Assembly (NCBI RefSeq): GCF_944387675.1
Contig: NZ_CALXFV010000001.1
Span: 1 to 64,000, forward strand
From: an uncultured Flavonifractor sp.
GTDB taxonomy: Bacteria > Bacillota > Clostridia > Oscillospirales > Oscillospiraceae
Reading direction: 5' to 3'
Length of the DNA: 64,000 bases
Part shown: in pieces, positions 16,147 to 25,433 of the stretch
Numbering within the stretch: the first letter of the stretch is position 1
How the letters are laid out: the number at the start of each line of letters is the position of its first letter
Notes under the pieces: generated by a model
Seen by the model: the letters and a program-made list of their open reading frames with translations, nothing else
Database searches by the model: none
Told to the model about the DNA's origin: nothing
Translations under genes and position numbers: made by a program

Positions 16147-17789
16147 TCCAATCCCTCCAGTACGCTTCGGATGGCCTTGGCCGCCCGGGCGGTGCGGGCG
16201 TGGTCGTCGCCCTTTCCCGCCACACCGGCCACAATGCCCTGGCCGGCGCACACCGCGGGGAAAAAGAAGGTACACTCCTCCGGGGCGTCGGCCACGCTGA
16301 CGGGGATGCCCAGCGCCCTGGCCTCCTCTCCCACCGCCCGGTTCACCGCCCGGTCGTCGGTGGCACTCACCGCCAGTTCCGCCCCGGCCAGATCGCCGGC
16401 GGCATAGGGCCGCTGGAGCCAGCGCACCCCCTGGGGCAGGCTTTTGCACCGGGGGGCGATGAGACTCACCTCCGCCCCAAAGCGCACCAGCACCCCCGCC
16501 CGGCGACAGGCCACGGCGCCGCCGCCCACAATCACCGCCCGCTTGCCCGTCAGGTCCACAAACAGGGGGAAGCGAAAAGGGCGCTCCTCCGGCTGGCTCC
16601 ACCGGGGGCGGGCGGCGGTATGGACCTCGATCTTCCGGGCGGCCCGCTCCAGATCCTCCGGGGTAAGACTCTCCCGCAGGCTGCCGGAGAGCAGGTCCAC
16701 CGCCCGGCTCACCGCCAGCTCCACCAGGTCCCGGGCCTCCGGTCCGTCCAGGTCGGTGGACAGTACCCGGGCGGTCACCGCCTGCTTTACCCGCTCCAGC
16801 CCGGGCAGACAGGAGCGGTAATTCTCCCATTGCTCCAGCTGGGAGAGATATTTTTCCACAATCTCCTCCGCCTGGGGAGGGATATCCCGGCACACCGACA
16901 CACCCAGGTCATCCACGTTGTAAAGGGTGAAGCCGGGCAGCTCCCCCACTGCCGGTTCAATGTCCCGGGGAATGGCCAGGTCGGCCAGCACACGGGGCGG
17001 ACGGGCCAGTTCGGCCAGCTGGTAGGCCGCCACGGTGTAGTGGGGGCTGGTGGTGGCGGAGAGTACCAGGTCCATCCCCTCCATGGCGTCGTACCGCCCC
17101 TCATAGGGTACCACGGCACAGCCGGCGGGTACCACCGTCTGCCCGTGGTGATAGCTGCGCAGGGTGATGGTGACGGCGCAGCCCGCGGCCCGGAGCAGTT
17201 GGGCGGCCAGCCGTCCCATTTCCCCGTTGCCAATGACCAGACCCCGCCTGCCCGCCAGGCCGCCCAGGGCCTCCGCCAGCTTCTCCACCCCGCTCTGGGC
17301 CGCGGAGCGGGGAACCCCGGTGAGGCGTACCCGGCTTTTCATCTCCTTGCCAGCGGCGGCGGCATTTCGGAACAGAGTCTCCAGCACGCTGTCCGCCGTC
17401 CCCGCCTCCCGGGCGGTCTGAATGGCCCCCTTGACCTGGGTGACAATCTGATCCTCTCCCCAGATCTGGGAGCGCAGGCCCCCCGCCACCTCCATCAGGT
17501 GACGGGCCGCCTCCCGGCCCTGAAAGGCGGTAAACGAACCGGCAAGGGGGGCATACGCCACCCCTGCGGCGGCGCACAGCAGGGCGGCGGCGTCCGGTCC
17601 GGCCCCGTCGCCGCAGGAGAGATACAGCTCCGTGCGGTTGCAGGTGGACAGCAGCACGCAGCCCTCCACCCCGGGGTCCCGCCACAGCCGCCGGTTCAGC
17701 TCCACCACCTGGCTGCGGGTAAAGGAGAGACTCTCCCGCAGGTCGATGGGCGCCCTGTGCCAGTCCAGGCCCGCCATAATCAAGTTCAC
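16143..17789 (-). CDS. hemA: Fused glutamyl-tRNA reductase / precorrin-2 dehydrogenase
   Basis: 548 residues. Residues 1 to about 395 are HemA: the catalytic Cys50 sits in LLSTCNRTELYL and is followed by GEDQIVTQVKGA and an NADPH-fold GLVIGNGEMG. From about 405 a SirC/Met8/CysG-N domain begins (FPLFVDLTGKRAVIVGGGAVACRRA, then VSATDDRAVN and CTFFFPAV). The protein thus starts the C5 pathway and also oxidises precorrin-2 to sirohydrochlorin, the substrate of CbiK encoded in the same block. Start GTG 17789 overlaps the cbiL stop (GTGA); an ATG at 17777 is the alternative. Confidence 0.93.
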   Translation of the reverse strand: MNLIMAGLDWHRAPIDLRESLSFTRSQVVELNRRLWRDPGVEGCVLLSTCNRTELYLSCGDGAGPDAAALLCAAAGVAYAPLAGSFTAFQGREAARHLMEVAGGLRSQIWGEDQIVTQVKGAIQTAREAGTADSVLETLFRNAAAAGKEMKSRVRLTGVPRSAAQSGVEKLAEALGGLAGRRGLVIGNGEMGRLAAQLLRAAGCAVTITLRSYHHGQTVVPAGCAVVPYEGRYDAMEGMDLVLSATTSPHYTVAAYQLAELARPPRVLADLAIPRDIEPAVGELPGFTLYNVDDLGVSVCRDIPPQAEEIVEKYLSQLEQWENYRSCLPGLERVKQAVTARVLSTDLDGPEARDLVELAVSRAVDLLSGSLRESLTPEDLERAARKIEVHTAARPRWSQPEERPFRFPLFVDLTGKRAVIVGGGAVACRRAGVLVRFGAEVSLIAPRCKSLPQGVRWLQRPYAAGDLAGAELAVSATDDRAVNRAVGEEARALGIPVSVADAPEECTFFFPAVCAGQGIVAGVAGKGDDHARTARAAKAIRSVLEGLE

Positions 17790-18481
17790 GCCTGTTCCCC
17801 CTTCTTTACCACTACCACGGAGAAGTAGCCGCTGCCCGCCTCCAGCTCGGCAAACCTGGGGCAGACCAGCTCCCCCTCCATGCCGCAGTTGGCCACCAGG
17901 GAGGCCCGGTCCAAAAGTCCGTGCCGGGCCAGGGTGTCCTTCAGCGCCCCAATCTCCCGGCCCGCCTTCATAAACACCAGGTTGGCGTCCACATCCAGGC
18001 AGTCGGTCATATCCTTATGGGAGGCGGGAACAATGAGCAGCCGCTCGCTTTTCTCACACAGGGCCATGCCCAGCCGGGCGGCTACTGCGCAGAAGGAGGG
18101 GACGCCTGGGATGATTTCCGCCTCGTACCCCCTGGCCGCCACCTTTCGGTGGAGGTAGAGGTAGGTGGAGTACACTGTGGGGTCTCCCAGGGTGAGGAAG
18201 GCCACATTCTTTCCCTCGTCCAGGACGGCGCATACCAGGTCGGCGTTGCGCTCGTAAGCCTGGTCCAGGGCGGCCTCGTCCCGGACCATGGGGGCGGCAC
18301 AGCACAGCAGCTGTTTCCCCTCCGCCAGCTCCCCGGCGATGGCCAGGGCGGTTTTCTCCCCCCGGCCGGCGTCAGGCACTGCCAGCACCGGTGTATTCTG
18401 AATGATCCGCCGTGCCTTACAGGTGAGCAGCTCCGGGTCGCCGGGACCCATCCCCACCCCGTAGAGTTTCCCCTGATTCAT
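17786..18481 (-). CDS. cbiL: Cobalt-factor II / precorrin-2 C20-methyltransferase
   Basis: 231 residues of the tetrapyrrole SAM methylase fold: LYGVGMGPGDPELLTCKA at the start, FLTLGDPTVYSTYLYLH in the middle and IIPGVPSFCAVAARLG further on. It adds the C20 methyl after cobalt insertion. It overlaps cbiO (ATGA) and hemA (GTGA). A CobI (late-insertion) assignment is less likely because the cluster has CbiK, CbiG and CbiD. Confidence 0.92.
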   Translation of the reverse strand: MNQGKLYGVGMGPGDPELLTCKARRIIQNTPVLAVPDAGRGEKTALAIAGELAEGKQLLCCAAPMVRDEAALDQAYERNADLVCAVLDEGKNVAFLTLGDPTVYSTYLYLHRKVAARGYEAEIIPGVPSFCAVAARLGMALCEKSERLLIVPASHKDMTDCLDVDANLVFMKAGREIGALKDTLARHGLLDRASLVANCGMEGELVCPRFAELEAGSGYFSVVVVKKGEQA

Positions 18482-19332
18482 AGCTTTTCTTCCTCCTTGA
18501 GCAGACGCAGGATCTCTCGCCGGGCCGCCCCGATGGTGGCGGCGGAGCGGTGGGTATCCAGTCCGTCGGCCTGCCGCAGCACCTCCATCAGGTGGGCAAT
18601 GCGGGGCAGGCGCAGATGATTGGCCCGGAGCGCCTCCGGATCGGCAAACAGTTCCTCCGGCGTTCCCCCCCGCAGCACTCTGCCGCCCCCCAGCAGGTAG
18701 GCGTAATCGCAGTAGAGGGGGACGATGTCCATATCGTGGGTGGCGATAAGTACCGTCATGCCCAGGCTGTCCCGCAGCCGGACCAGCAGGCGCATGATCT
18801 CGCTCACCCCCTGGGGATCCAGTCCGGCGGTGGGTTCGTCCAGAATAAGCACCTCCGGCTCCATTACCAGCACCCCGGCAATGGCCACCCGCTTCTTCTG
18901 CCCGTAGGACAGGGCGTGGGTGGGCCGGTCCCGCAGCCCGGCGGTACCGGTGCGGACCAGGGCCTCCTCCACCCGGCGGCGGACCTCCTCCGGAGGCAGG
19001 CCCAGGTTCACCCCGCCGAAGGACACGTCCCGGTACACATCGGCGGAAAAAAGCTGGTCGTCCGGGTCCTGAAACACAATGCCCACCCGGCGGCGCAGGG
19101 CGGTCAGCCCCTTCCTGTCGTAGGACACCGGCACTCCGTTCAGCAGCACCTGACCACTTTGGGGGGTAAACACCCCGTTGAGGTTGAGAAACAGCGTGGA
19201 CTTTCCCGCCCCGTTGGACCCCAGCACGCCGGTGATGCTCCCCCGCTGGGCGGACAGGGTAATGTGATCCAGGGCCGTGGTGCCGTCCTCATAGGCGTAG
19301 CACAGCTGCCTGGTTTCAATCGCAGGATTCAT
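18478..19332 (-). CDS. cbiO: Cobalt ECF transporter ATP-binding protein
   Basis: 284 residues. ABC ATPase with Walker A GSNGAGKST, Q-loop FQDPDDQLF (the ECF-type form), signature LSYGQKKRVAIAG and Walker B LILDEPTAGLD. It energises uptake by CbiMNQ at the membrane. Start ATG 19332 overlaps the cbiQ stop by ATGA. A C-terminal extension of about 40 residues carries no recognisable motif. Confidence 0.95.
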   Translation of the reverse strand: MNPAIETRQLCYAYEDGTTALDHITLSAQRGSITGVLGSNGAGKSTLFLNLNGVFTPQSGQVLLNGVPVSYDRKGLTALRRRVGIVFQDPDDQLFSADVYRDVSFGGVNLGLPPEEVRRRVEEALVRTGTAGLRDRPTHALSYGQKKRVAIAGVLVMEPEVLILDEPTAGLDPQGVSEIMRLLVRLRDSLGMTVLIATHDMDIVPLYCDYAYLLGGGRVLRGGTPEELFADPEALRANHLRLPRIAHLMEVLRQADGLDTHRSAATIGAARREILRLLKEEEKL

Positions 19333-20108
19333 CCCACCGCCATCCTTTCCAAGCCGTACACCAGCAGCTGCCCTCCGGCTATCGCCACCGTCAGGGGAAG
19401 CAGCCACAGGCCGGGAGTATAATCCCCGGCCAGCGTGGCCAGGCTGCCGGCATAACCCCGGGCCTCCAGGGCGGTGTAAATGCTCTGGGCCTTGCGCCAG
19501 GCCCGGAGAAACACCATGGAGGACAGCTCGCCCAGGGAACGGACCGACCGGCGGAAGCCCTGGTAGCCCAATCTGGACTCCTGAGCCAGGCGGATGTTGG
19601 CCGCCGTCGCCCCCAGCACAAAAATAAACCGGTAGATCAGCTCCATCAGTTCCACCGCCAGCCGCGGCACCCGCAGCCGCTCCAGGGCCATGGTCAGATC
19701 GGTAACGGGGGTATTGAGGGAGAGGAAGTACATGCACCCCACAGCCCCCATAGCCTTGCAGAACAGTCTGGCCGCCTGGTCCAGGTCACCGGCGGTAAAC
19801 CCCCACAGCCGCTCTCCCACCGGCAGGGCGGCTAACGTCGCCGTTCCCGTCGGGTAGCTGTGGATCAGAATGGTGATTCCGCCCACCACCAGGAAGGCCA
19901 GCGGGACCTTTAAAAAGTGGAGGTACACCTTGACCGGCAGGCCTCCCAGGACGGTGATGAGTATCCCCATCGCCAGCACCGTGGTCAGGCCCACCCACAC
20001 GCTGTCACAGCACAGGCACACCACCAGGGCGGCGGCGGCCAGAACCAGCTTGGGCAGAGGGGCCACCCGGCGCAGGCGGGACTGATAGGCATAGCGGTCG
20101 GTACCCAT
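19329..20108 (-). CDS. cbiQ: Cobalt ECF transporter transmembrane protein CbiQ
   Basis: 259 residues from ATG 20108; a TTG 6 nt earlier is in frame but overlaps the cbiN stop. It has five or so hydrophobic segments and the ECF T-component coupling motifs: an Ala-Arg-Gly segment (LEARGYAG) near the end and ESRLGYQGFRR. It couples CbiO to the CbiMN substrate-binding part. Confidence 0.92.
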   Translation of the reverse strand: MGTDRYAYQSRLRRVAPLPKLVLAAAALVVCLCCDSVWVGLTTVLAMGILITVLGGLPVKVYLHFLKVPLAFLVVGGITILIHSYPTGTATLAALPVGERLWGFTAGDLDQAARLFCKAMGAVGCMYFLSLNTPVTDLTMALERLRVPRLAVELMELIYRFIFVLGATAANIRLAQESRLGYQGFRRSVRSLGELSSMVFLRAWRKAQSIYTALEARGYAGSLATLAGDYTPGLWLLPLTVAIAGGQLLVYGLERMAVG

Positions 20109-20110
20109 GT

Positions 20111-20401
20111 TCAATGCGCTCCCTTATGGTTGTCGGGCTTGGTCACCCGGCCCAGTACAAAGCCCACCACTCCCGCGCCGATGGCGGCCTGGAGGGCAAA
20201 CAGCATGGACTCCACCTCGCCGCTGGCCGGCTCCAGAACGGGTTCAAACCAGGGCTCATAATCGGGATTCAGCTGGGCAATGGCCACCTCCGCCTCGCCG
20301 TCCGCCCCGCCGAATTCGGCGCCCCGCAGCAGCCACAGGGGGATGGCGGCAAGAAGGACCACCAGCAGGATTAAAATCAAATTTTTCTGCCAGATCTTCA
20401 T
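20111..20401 (-). CDS. cbiN: Cobalt transport protein CbiN
   Basis: 96 residues, the expected small size: an N-terminal membrane segment (NLILILLVVLLAAIPLWLL), a short acidic outer loop, and a second membrane segment (AIGAGVVGFVLGRV). CbiN assists CbiM in cobalt capture. Start ATG 20401 is 13 nt from the cbiM stop. Confidence 0.9.
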   Translation of the reverse strand: MKIWQKNLILILLVVLLAAIPLWLLRGAEFGGADGEAEVAIAQLNPDYEPWFEPVLEPASGEVESMLFALQAAIGAGVVGFVLGRVTKPDNHKGAH

Positions 20402-20414
20402 CTCTCTTCCCCCC

Positions 20415-21134
20415 TTACAGCACCCGCAGCTCCTGGAGCTGGGCCTGACTGTACTTCTCCAGCACGTTGAAGATGACCACGGTGAGCAACCCCTCGGCAA
20501 TGGCCAGAGGTACCTGGGTGACGGCAAAGATGGCGAGGAACTTCTCCATGCCCCCGTTCACCAACCCCAGCTGGAGGGAGGTGACCACATAGGTGAACAG
20601 ATCCCCCAGGGCGGCGGCGGCAAACACCGCCAGGGCGGGAGGCGCCTTCATCTTCCGCAGCAGCCGGTACACCGCCCAGGACAGGATGGGGCCGGCTATA
20701 GCCATGGAAAAGGTGTTGGCTCCCAGGGTGGTAAGGCCCCCGTGGGCCAGCAGCAGGGCCTGGAAAAGCAGCACAATAAGACCCAGCACCGCCATGGTGA
20801 GGGGTCCGAAGAGGATGGCCCCCAGGCCCACCCCGGTGGGATGGGAGCAGGAGCCGCTGAAGGAGGGAATTTTCAAGGCGGAGAGCACGAAGGCAAAGGC
20901 TCCGCACATGGCCAGCAGGATTTTGGCCCGGGGGGCCTGGTCAATCCGCCGCTTGATGGACAGAAAGCCCGCCACCACAAAGGGGATGCACACCGCCCCC
21001 CACAGCAGGCACCAGTTGACGGGCAGCCAGCCCTCGGCAATGTGCATGGCCCCGGCGTTCACCATCAAGCTGCCCGCCAGCGCCGCCAGCATTCCTCCCG
21101 TCAGGAGGAACCGATTGAATCCGGATTGTCTCAT
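20415..21134 (-). CDS. cbiM: Cobalt ECF transporter substrate-capture protein CbiM
   Basis: 239 residues and multi-pass. The mature metal-binding start MHIAEGWLP is visible from about residue 30, after a cleavable or extra hydrophobic lead. [14 protein letters not shown] is the family's conserved loop. First gene of the cbiMNQO transporter and immediately downstream of a cobalamin riboswitch, so cobalt uptake is under B12 control. A GGAAAGG site precedes the ATG. Confidence 0.94.
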   Translation of the reverse strand: MRQSGFNRFLLTGGMLAALAGSLMVNAGAMHIAEGWLPVNWCLLWGAVCIPFVVAGFLSIKRRIDQAPRAKILLAMCGAFAFVLSALKIPSFSGSCSHPTGVGLGAILFGPLTMAVLGLIVLLFQALLLAHGGLTTLGANTFSMAIAGPILSWAVYRLLRKMKAPPALAVFAAAALGDLFTYVVTSLQLGLVNGGMEKFLAIFAVTQVPLAIAEGLLTVVIFNVLEKYSQAQLQELRVL

Positions 21135-21177
21135 AGTCGTTTCATCCTTTCCTATCGCTCGTAGGTGGTTGGATTAC

Positions 21178-21325
21178 CGGACCGGGCAAGGTCTTCCGGC
21201 TTGAGCCTCTCTGCCGCCGGGCGTCTTCCCAGATCTCCCCAGTGACATGGTGCGCGGCGGCTCTTCTCTTACGGCAGCGGGACTGCGCGGGAGTTTCACC
21301 CGTCTTCCCTTTTCCCGGCCCTTCT
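21178..21325 (-). ncRNA. Cobalamin riboswitch upstream of cbiMNQO
   Basis: On the minus strand the RNA has GGGTGAAACTCCCG, then CAGTCCCGCTGCCG, a GGGAAGACG segment, and a B12 box AAGCCGGAAGACCTTGCC at 21201-21184. Only about 50 nt separate the B12 box from the cbiM start, and no U-tract terminator is visible there. A small CCTA/TAGG hairpin next to the ribosome site suggests control of translation (inferred). Confidence 0.92.
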
Positions 21326-21330
21326 CTATA

Positions 21331-22125
21331 TTAAACAGGCGCTTGCGCCTGGGCCTGTCCGGCATGCTTCACAAACAGCGCCCGCACCTGGGAATACTCT
21401 CCCAGGCCGGTGAGAACGCAGGTTACGCCGTATCCCATACTCTCCAGGACATGTTTCCAGGAATTTTCTTCCTCTCCCGCCAGGTCGTTTTTGGCGTGGT
21501 CCCCCGCCACCGTCATCAGGGGGCGCAGCTCCACCTCTTTCGCCTGGGGCCGCTCCGCCAGACGGCGGAGCACGGCGGCAAAGTCAGGATAGCCCTCCAC
21601 CGTCCCCACCAGGATATCCGTCCGGCCCAGGTCGTGAAAGGCATACTCCATCAGGGCGTAAGCCGAGTTGGCCTGGTGCTCCGAGCCGTGGCCCATATAC
21701 ACCACCACCCGCTCCGCCGCCCGGGGAGGCAACACCTCCAACAGGGCGCGCCCCAGCTCCAGGTAGTCCTCCGCCGCCGTCAGCAGGGGGACTCCCACCG
21801 CCATGCGGATAAACCGGCGCCGGAATTTCTCCGCCTGGGCGGAGAGCTTGTGGTACTCTTCCCCATTCATCACATGGGTGGGCTGGAGGAGTACGTCGGT
21901 ATACCCCTCCTCCGCCAGCTTTTCCAGGGCGGTGGGTACATCGTCCAGCTCCACGCCCCGCTCCCGCCGCCACCGGCGCAGAATCATGCCGCTGGTAAAG
22001 GCCCGGCGCAGGGTGCGCTCGGGAAAGGCGGCGGCCAGATCGGCCTCAATGGCGGCGATCGTCTTTTCCAACGTATCCGCGTGGCTGGTGCCAAAGGACA
22101 CCGCCAGCAGCGCTTTTTGTGCCAT
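21331..22125 (-). CDS. cbiK: Sirohydrochlorin cobaltochelatase
   Basis: 264 residues. It inserts Co2+ into sirohydrochlorin, the first committed step of the anaerobic corrin route. Seen: KALLAVSFGTSHADT at the start, QPTHVMNGEEYHKL and VVYMGHGSEHQANS with metal-binding His/Glu residues, and RPLMTVAGDHAKNDL near the end. Start ATG 22125 lies 7 nt after GAGGAGG. Fifty-three nt separate it from the upstream cbiC stop. Confidence 0.94.
   Translation of the reverse strand: MAQKALLAVSFGTSHADTLEKTIAAIEADLAAAFPERTLRRAFTSGMILRRWRRERGVELDDVPTALEKLAEEGYTDVLLQPTHVMNGEEYHKLSAQAEKFRRRFIRMAVGVPLLTAAEDYLELGRALLEVLPPRAAERVVVYMGHGSEHQANSAYALMEYAFHDLGRTDILVGTVEGYPDFAAVLRRLAERPQAKEVELRPLMTVAGDHAKNDLAGEEENSWKHVLESMGYGVTCVLTGLGEYSQVRALFVKHAGQAQAQAPV
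21336..21351 (-). terminator. Possible weak terminator at the end of cbiK
   Basis: CAGGCG-CAAG-CGCCTG on the minus strand, covering the last codons of cbiK, is followed by TTTAATATA. The stem is short (6 bp), so it may only attenuate transcription before the cbiM riboswitch. Confidence 0.4.
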
Positions 22126-22178
22126 GGCAATTCCTCCTCGGTATGGCGGGCCGTCCGGTGTCCGGCCTCTGGGGGCGA

Positions 22179-22826
22179 TTATTCCCGGGCGTTGCCGCTG
22201 GCCTGGTAGAGCAAGGCGTTGCAGATGGCCGCGGCCACGTTGCTCCCCCCCTTGCGGCCCATGGCGGCGATATGGGGGACCTCCATCTCCAGCAGCAGCT
22301 GCTTGCTCTCCACCACGTTCACAAAGCCCACCGGCACTCCTATCACCAGGGCGGGACGCAGCGCTCCCGCCTCCATCAGCTCGCAGGCCCGCACCAGGGC
22401 GGTGGGGGCGTTGCCGATGGCCAGAATGAGGGGGCCGGGCAGCTGGGCTGCCCGCTCCATGGACAGGGCGGCCCTGGTCTCCCCACGGGCCTTGGCCTGG
22501 GCGGCCACCTCCGGGTCGGGCATGAAGCACACCGCTTTTCCCCCCAGCTTCTCCAGCACCCGCTTGTTTACTCCGGACCAGGCCATCTGGGTATCGGTGA
22601 CAATGGTACATCCCCCTTTGAGGGCGGCGATGCCCCGCTCCACCGCGCCGGGGGAAAACACCAGATTGCGGGCGTAGTCAAAGTCGGCGGTGGTGTGGAT
22701 CACCCGTTTGATAACCGGCAGCTGGTCTGCCGGAAAGCTCTGCTCTCCCAGCTCCAGGCCGATCAGCTCCATACTCCGGGCCTCGATATCGGCGGGAGCC
22801 ACCCGCTGCAATTGCACTTTTTTCAT
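22179..22826 (-). CDS. cbiC: Cobalt-precorrin-8 methylmutase
   Basis: 215 residues. It moves the C11 methyl to C12 to give cobyrinate. VIHTTADFDYARNLVFSPGA carries the catalytic His, and GNAPTALVRACEL and GVPVGFVNVVESK are family signatures. Start ATG 22826 is 1 nt from the cbiP stop. A GC-rich imperfect palindrome (22146-22176) fills the gap to cbiK. Confidence 0.94.
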   Translation of the reverse strand: MKKVQLQRVAPADIEARSMELIGLELGEQSFPADQLPVIKRVIHTTADFDYARNLVFSPGAVERGIAALKGGCTIVTDTQMAWSGVNKRVLEKLGGKAVCFMPDPEVAAQAKARGETRAALSMERAAQLPGPLILAIGNAPTALVRACELMEAGALRPALVIGVPVGFVNVVESKQLLLEMEVPHIAAMGRKGGSNVAAAICNALLYQASGNARE

Positions 22827-22827
22827 G

Positions 22828-24324
22828 TTATTCCTCCCCGTCCAGGATGCGGTAAATCCGCTCCATATCCAGGCTGGCGCGCAGGCCGTCGGCCAGCTTG
22901 TCGTACTGGAGCTGGGCATAGGCCTGCCAGTCCACGCTGGCCGCCGACCGGTCCAGGCCCCTGGCCTTCAGCAGGCAGTTCACCAGGGCCGCCGCCGCCC
23001 CGGCCTTGTCAAAAAGGCCGTGGACGTAGCAGCCCCACACATTTCCGGCGGCAAGGCCGTCGGTATGGACCGCTCCGGTCTGGTCAGTAAAGGACACCAG
23101 GGAGGGCGCGGCACTTGCCGTGCGCCCCATGTGGATCTCATATCCCTCAAAGGGAACTCCGGCCATCTCTTCAAACAGGCCCGCCGGGGTCCGGAAGGTC
23201 CCGGCGACCCGGGTGCGGGTCTTCTCCCCCTGGAATACCGTCTCGGCGGGGAGCAGCCCCAGGCCCCTCAGGCCGCCGCCGCCCTCCACCCCCTCCGGGT
23301 CGGAAATGCTCTGCCCCAGCATCTGATAGCCGCCGCAGATGCCCACCACCGCCCCGCCGGCGGCGGCATGCTTCAGGATGGCAGCCTCCAGGCCGCTCTG
23401 CCGCAGCCAGCGCAGGTCATCCATGGTGTTCTTGGTGCCGGGGAGGATGATCAGGTCGGGCTTTCCCAGCTCCTTCCCGCTTCCCACATAGCGGAGGGTA
23501 ACCTCCTCCATTCGCTCCAGCGGATTGAAATCGGTGAAGTTGGAGAGCCGGGGCAGGCGGATGACGGCGATATCCACCAGTCCCACCTTGCCGGCGGCGG
23601 ACAGGCGGCCGGACAGGGAGTCCTCGTCGTCCACATCCACGTCCAGCATGGGGACCACTCCCAGCACCGGCTTTCCGGTGAGCTGCTCCAACTGGCCCAG
23701 GCCTGGGCGGAGAATTTCCACATCCCCCCGGAACTTGTTGATGATAAGTCCCCGGATCAGCGTCTGCTCCTCCGGCTCCAGCAGCTTTACCGTGCCGTAG
23801 AGGGCGGCAAACACGCCTCCCCGGTCAATGTCCCCGCACAGCAGCACTGGGGCGTTGGCCCGGCGGGCCATGCCCATGTTCACAATGTCGTCCTGCCGCA
23901 GGTTGATCTCCGCCGGGCTGCCCGCCCCCTCGATAACCAGAATATCGTACTCCGCCGCCAGGGCGTGATAGGCCGCCATCACCTCGGGGATCAGGCTTTT
24001 TCGGTAGCGGAAATACTCCCCCGCCGCCATGGTACCCCGGGGTATCCCGTTGACAATCACCTGGGAGCCCACACTGCTGGTGGGCTTGAGAAGGATGGGA
24101 TTCATCCGGGCATCGGGGGCGATGCCCGCCGCCTCGGCCTGTACCACCTGCGCCCGGCCCATCTCCAGTCCGTCCGGGGTGATGGCGGAGTTGAGGGCCA
24201 TGTTCTGGGATTTGAAGGGGGCCACCCGGTAACCGTCCTGACGGAAGATCCGGCACAGTCCCGCCGAGAGCAGGGACTTGCCCGCGTTGGAGGCAGTCCC
24301 CTGGAGCATGATTGCCTTTGCCAT
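22828..24324 (-). CDS. cbiP: Cobyric acid synthase
   Basis: 498 residues. It amidates side chains b, d, e and g of adenosylcobyrinate a,c-diamide using glutamine and ATP. An N-terminal dethiobiotin-synthetase-like ATPase ([14 protein letters not shown], later [10 protein letters not shown]) is followed by a triad-type GATase with [12 protein letters not shown] carrying the Cys nucleophile and CYVHGLFD. Start ATG 24324 shares its first base with the cobD stop codon (TGATG). Confidence 0.95.
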   Translation of the reverse strand: MAKAIMLQGTASNAGKSLLSAGLCRIFRQDGYRVAPFKSQNMALNSAITPDGLEMGRAQVVQAEAAGIAPDARMNPILLKPTSSVGSQVIVNGIPRGTMAAGEYFRYRKSLIPEVMAAYHALAAEYDILVIEGAGSPAEINLRQDDIVNMGMARRANAPVLLCGDIDRGGVFAALYGTVKLLEPEEQTLIRGLIINKFRGDVEILRPGLGQLEQLTGKPVLGVVPMLDVDVDDEDSLSGRLSAAGKVGLVDIAVIRLPRLSNFTDFNPLERMEEVTLRYVGSGKELGKPDLIILPGTKNTMDDLRWLRQSGLEAAILKHAAAGGAVVGICGGYQMLGQSISDPEGVEGGGGLRGLGLLPAETVFQGEKTRTRVAGTFRTPAGLFEEMAGVPFEGYEIHMGRTASAAPSLVSFTDQTGAVHTDGLAAGNVWGCYVHGLFDKAGAAAALVNCLLKARGLDRSAASVDWQAYAQLQYDKLADGLRASLDMERIYRILDGEE

Positions 24325-25376
24325 CACAGCACCTCTTTCAGTTCGGCCAGCAGCCGCCGGTTTTCCGCTCCGCCTCGGACGCACACCCGGTACCAGTCGG
24401 AGCCCAGGCCGAAATAGTTGGCGCAGGAGCGGATCAGGATTCCCCGGCTCAGCAGCCGGTCCTTCAGATCCGTCACTCGCTCCACCCGGAAGAGCAGGTA
24501 GTTGGCCTGGGAGGGTATCACATCGCAGCCCAGCTCCGCCAGTCCCGCCGCCAGGGCGGGCCGCTGCCCGGCGATCAGCGCCCTGGCCCGTTCCGGCCAG
24601 CCGGGGCATTGGGCGAGGGCCGCCAGTCCCGCCGCCTGGGCGGGGGCGGATACGCTCCAGGGCTGGGCAAACCGGCTTAGATGCGCCAGAAGCTCCCGAT
24701 CGGCCGACAGGCCGTAGCCCAGCCTCAGGCCGGCCATGGCGTAGCTTTTGGTAAAGGCTCGGAGCAGAAAGAGACCGGGAAACTCCTCCAGCCGGGGAGC
24801 CAGGCCAGGCCCCCCTCCGTCTGCCAGAGAGAGAAAGCACTCGTCCACCACCAGCCGGGCGCCCAGGGCGCCGCACCGCCGGGCGATTTCCTCCAGAAGG
24901 CCGGGAGAAATGAGCCGGCCGGTGGGGTTGTTGGGCGTACACAGGAAAACCAGTTCCACCCCGGGGGTGAGGGCCGCCAATATGCCCTCCTCCAGATCAA
25001 AGCACCCGGCCCGGACCAGAGGATAGCGCTCCACCTGACAGCCTACGCAGGTCAGGGCCTGCTCATACTCGGAAAAGGTGGGAGCGGTGACCAGGGCCTT
25101 TCGGGGACGGAGGGCGAAGGCCAGCCGGAAAATCAGGTCGGCGGCGCCGCCGCCGCACAGTACTTGCCCCTCTTCCACCCCGTCGTGGGCGGCAATGGCC
25201 CGGCACAGGCGGCGGCACAGGGGATCGGGATAGGCCGACCCATCCGCCGCCGCCGCCGCGGCGGACGCCTCCGGCGGCATTCCCAGAGGATTGAGATTGG
25301 TGGAGAAATCCAGCACCGGCCCGCCATAGGCGGCCTGGGCGGTGAGAATATCTCCGCCGTGGGTATATGGAAACAT
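24324..25376 (-). CDS. cobD: L-threonine-O-3-phosphate decarboxylase (CobD-like aminotransferase fold)
   Basis: 350 residues, a class I/II PLP enzyme. It makes (R)-1-amino-2-propanol phosphate for the nucleotide loop. HGGDILTA and [10 protein letters not shown] at the N-terminus are typical of CobD; the PLP lysine is in [18 protein letters not shown]. Histidinol-phosphate aminotransferases look similar, but the position between cbiP and cbiB favours CobD. It is separated from cbiB by 50 nt that include a palindromic repeat. Confidence 0.9.
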   Translation of the reverse strand: MFPYTHGGDILTAQAAYGGPVLDFSTNLNPLGMPPEASAAAAAADGSAYPDPLCRRLCRAIAAHDGVEEGQVLCGGGAADLIFRLAFALRPRKALVTAPTFSEYEQALTCVGCQVERYPLVRAGCFDLEEGILAALTPGVELVFLCTPNNPTGRLISPGLLEEIARRCGALGARLVVDECFLSLADGGGPGLAPRLEEFPGLFLLRAFTKSYAMAGLRLGYGLSADRELLAHLSRFAQPWSVSAPAQAAGLAALAQCPGWPERARALIAGQRPALAAGLAELGCDVIPSQANYLLFRVERVTDLKDRLLSRGILIRSCANYFGLGSDWYRVCVRGGAENRRLLAELKEVL

Positions 25377-25401
25377 AGCCGTACTCCTTTGCCTGTGGAA
25401 A

Positions 25402-25433
25402 TGCGGGCCGACGCGGGCATCGGCCCCTATGGG
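25402..25433. repeat. Small palindromic intergenic repeat, copy 1
   Basis: GGGCCGACGCGGGCATCGGCCCC folds on itself. It begins at the cbiB stop codon and resembles 35637-35669, which sits the same way after cbiD. Confidence 0.5.
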
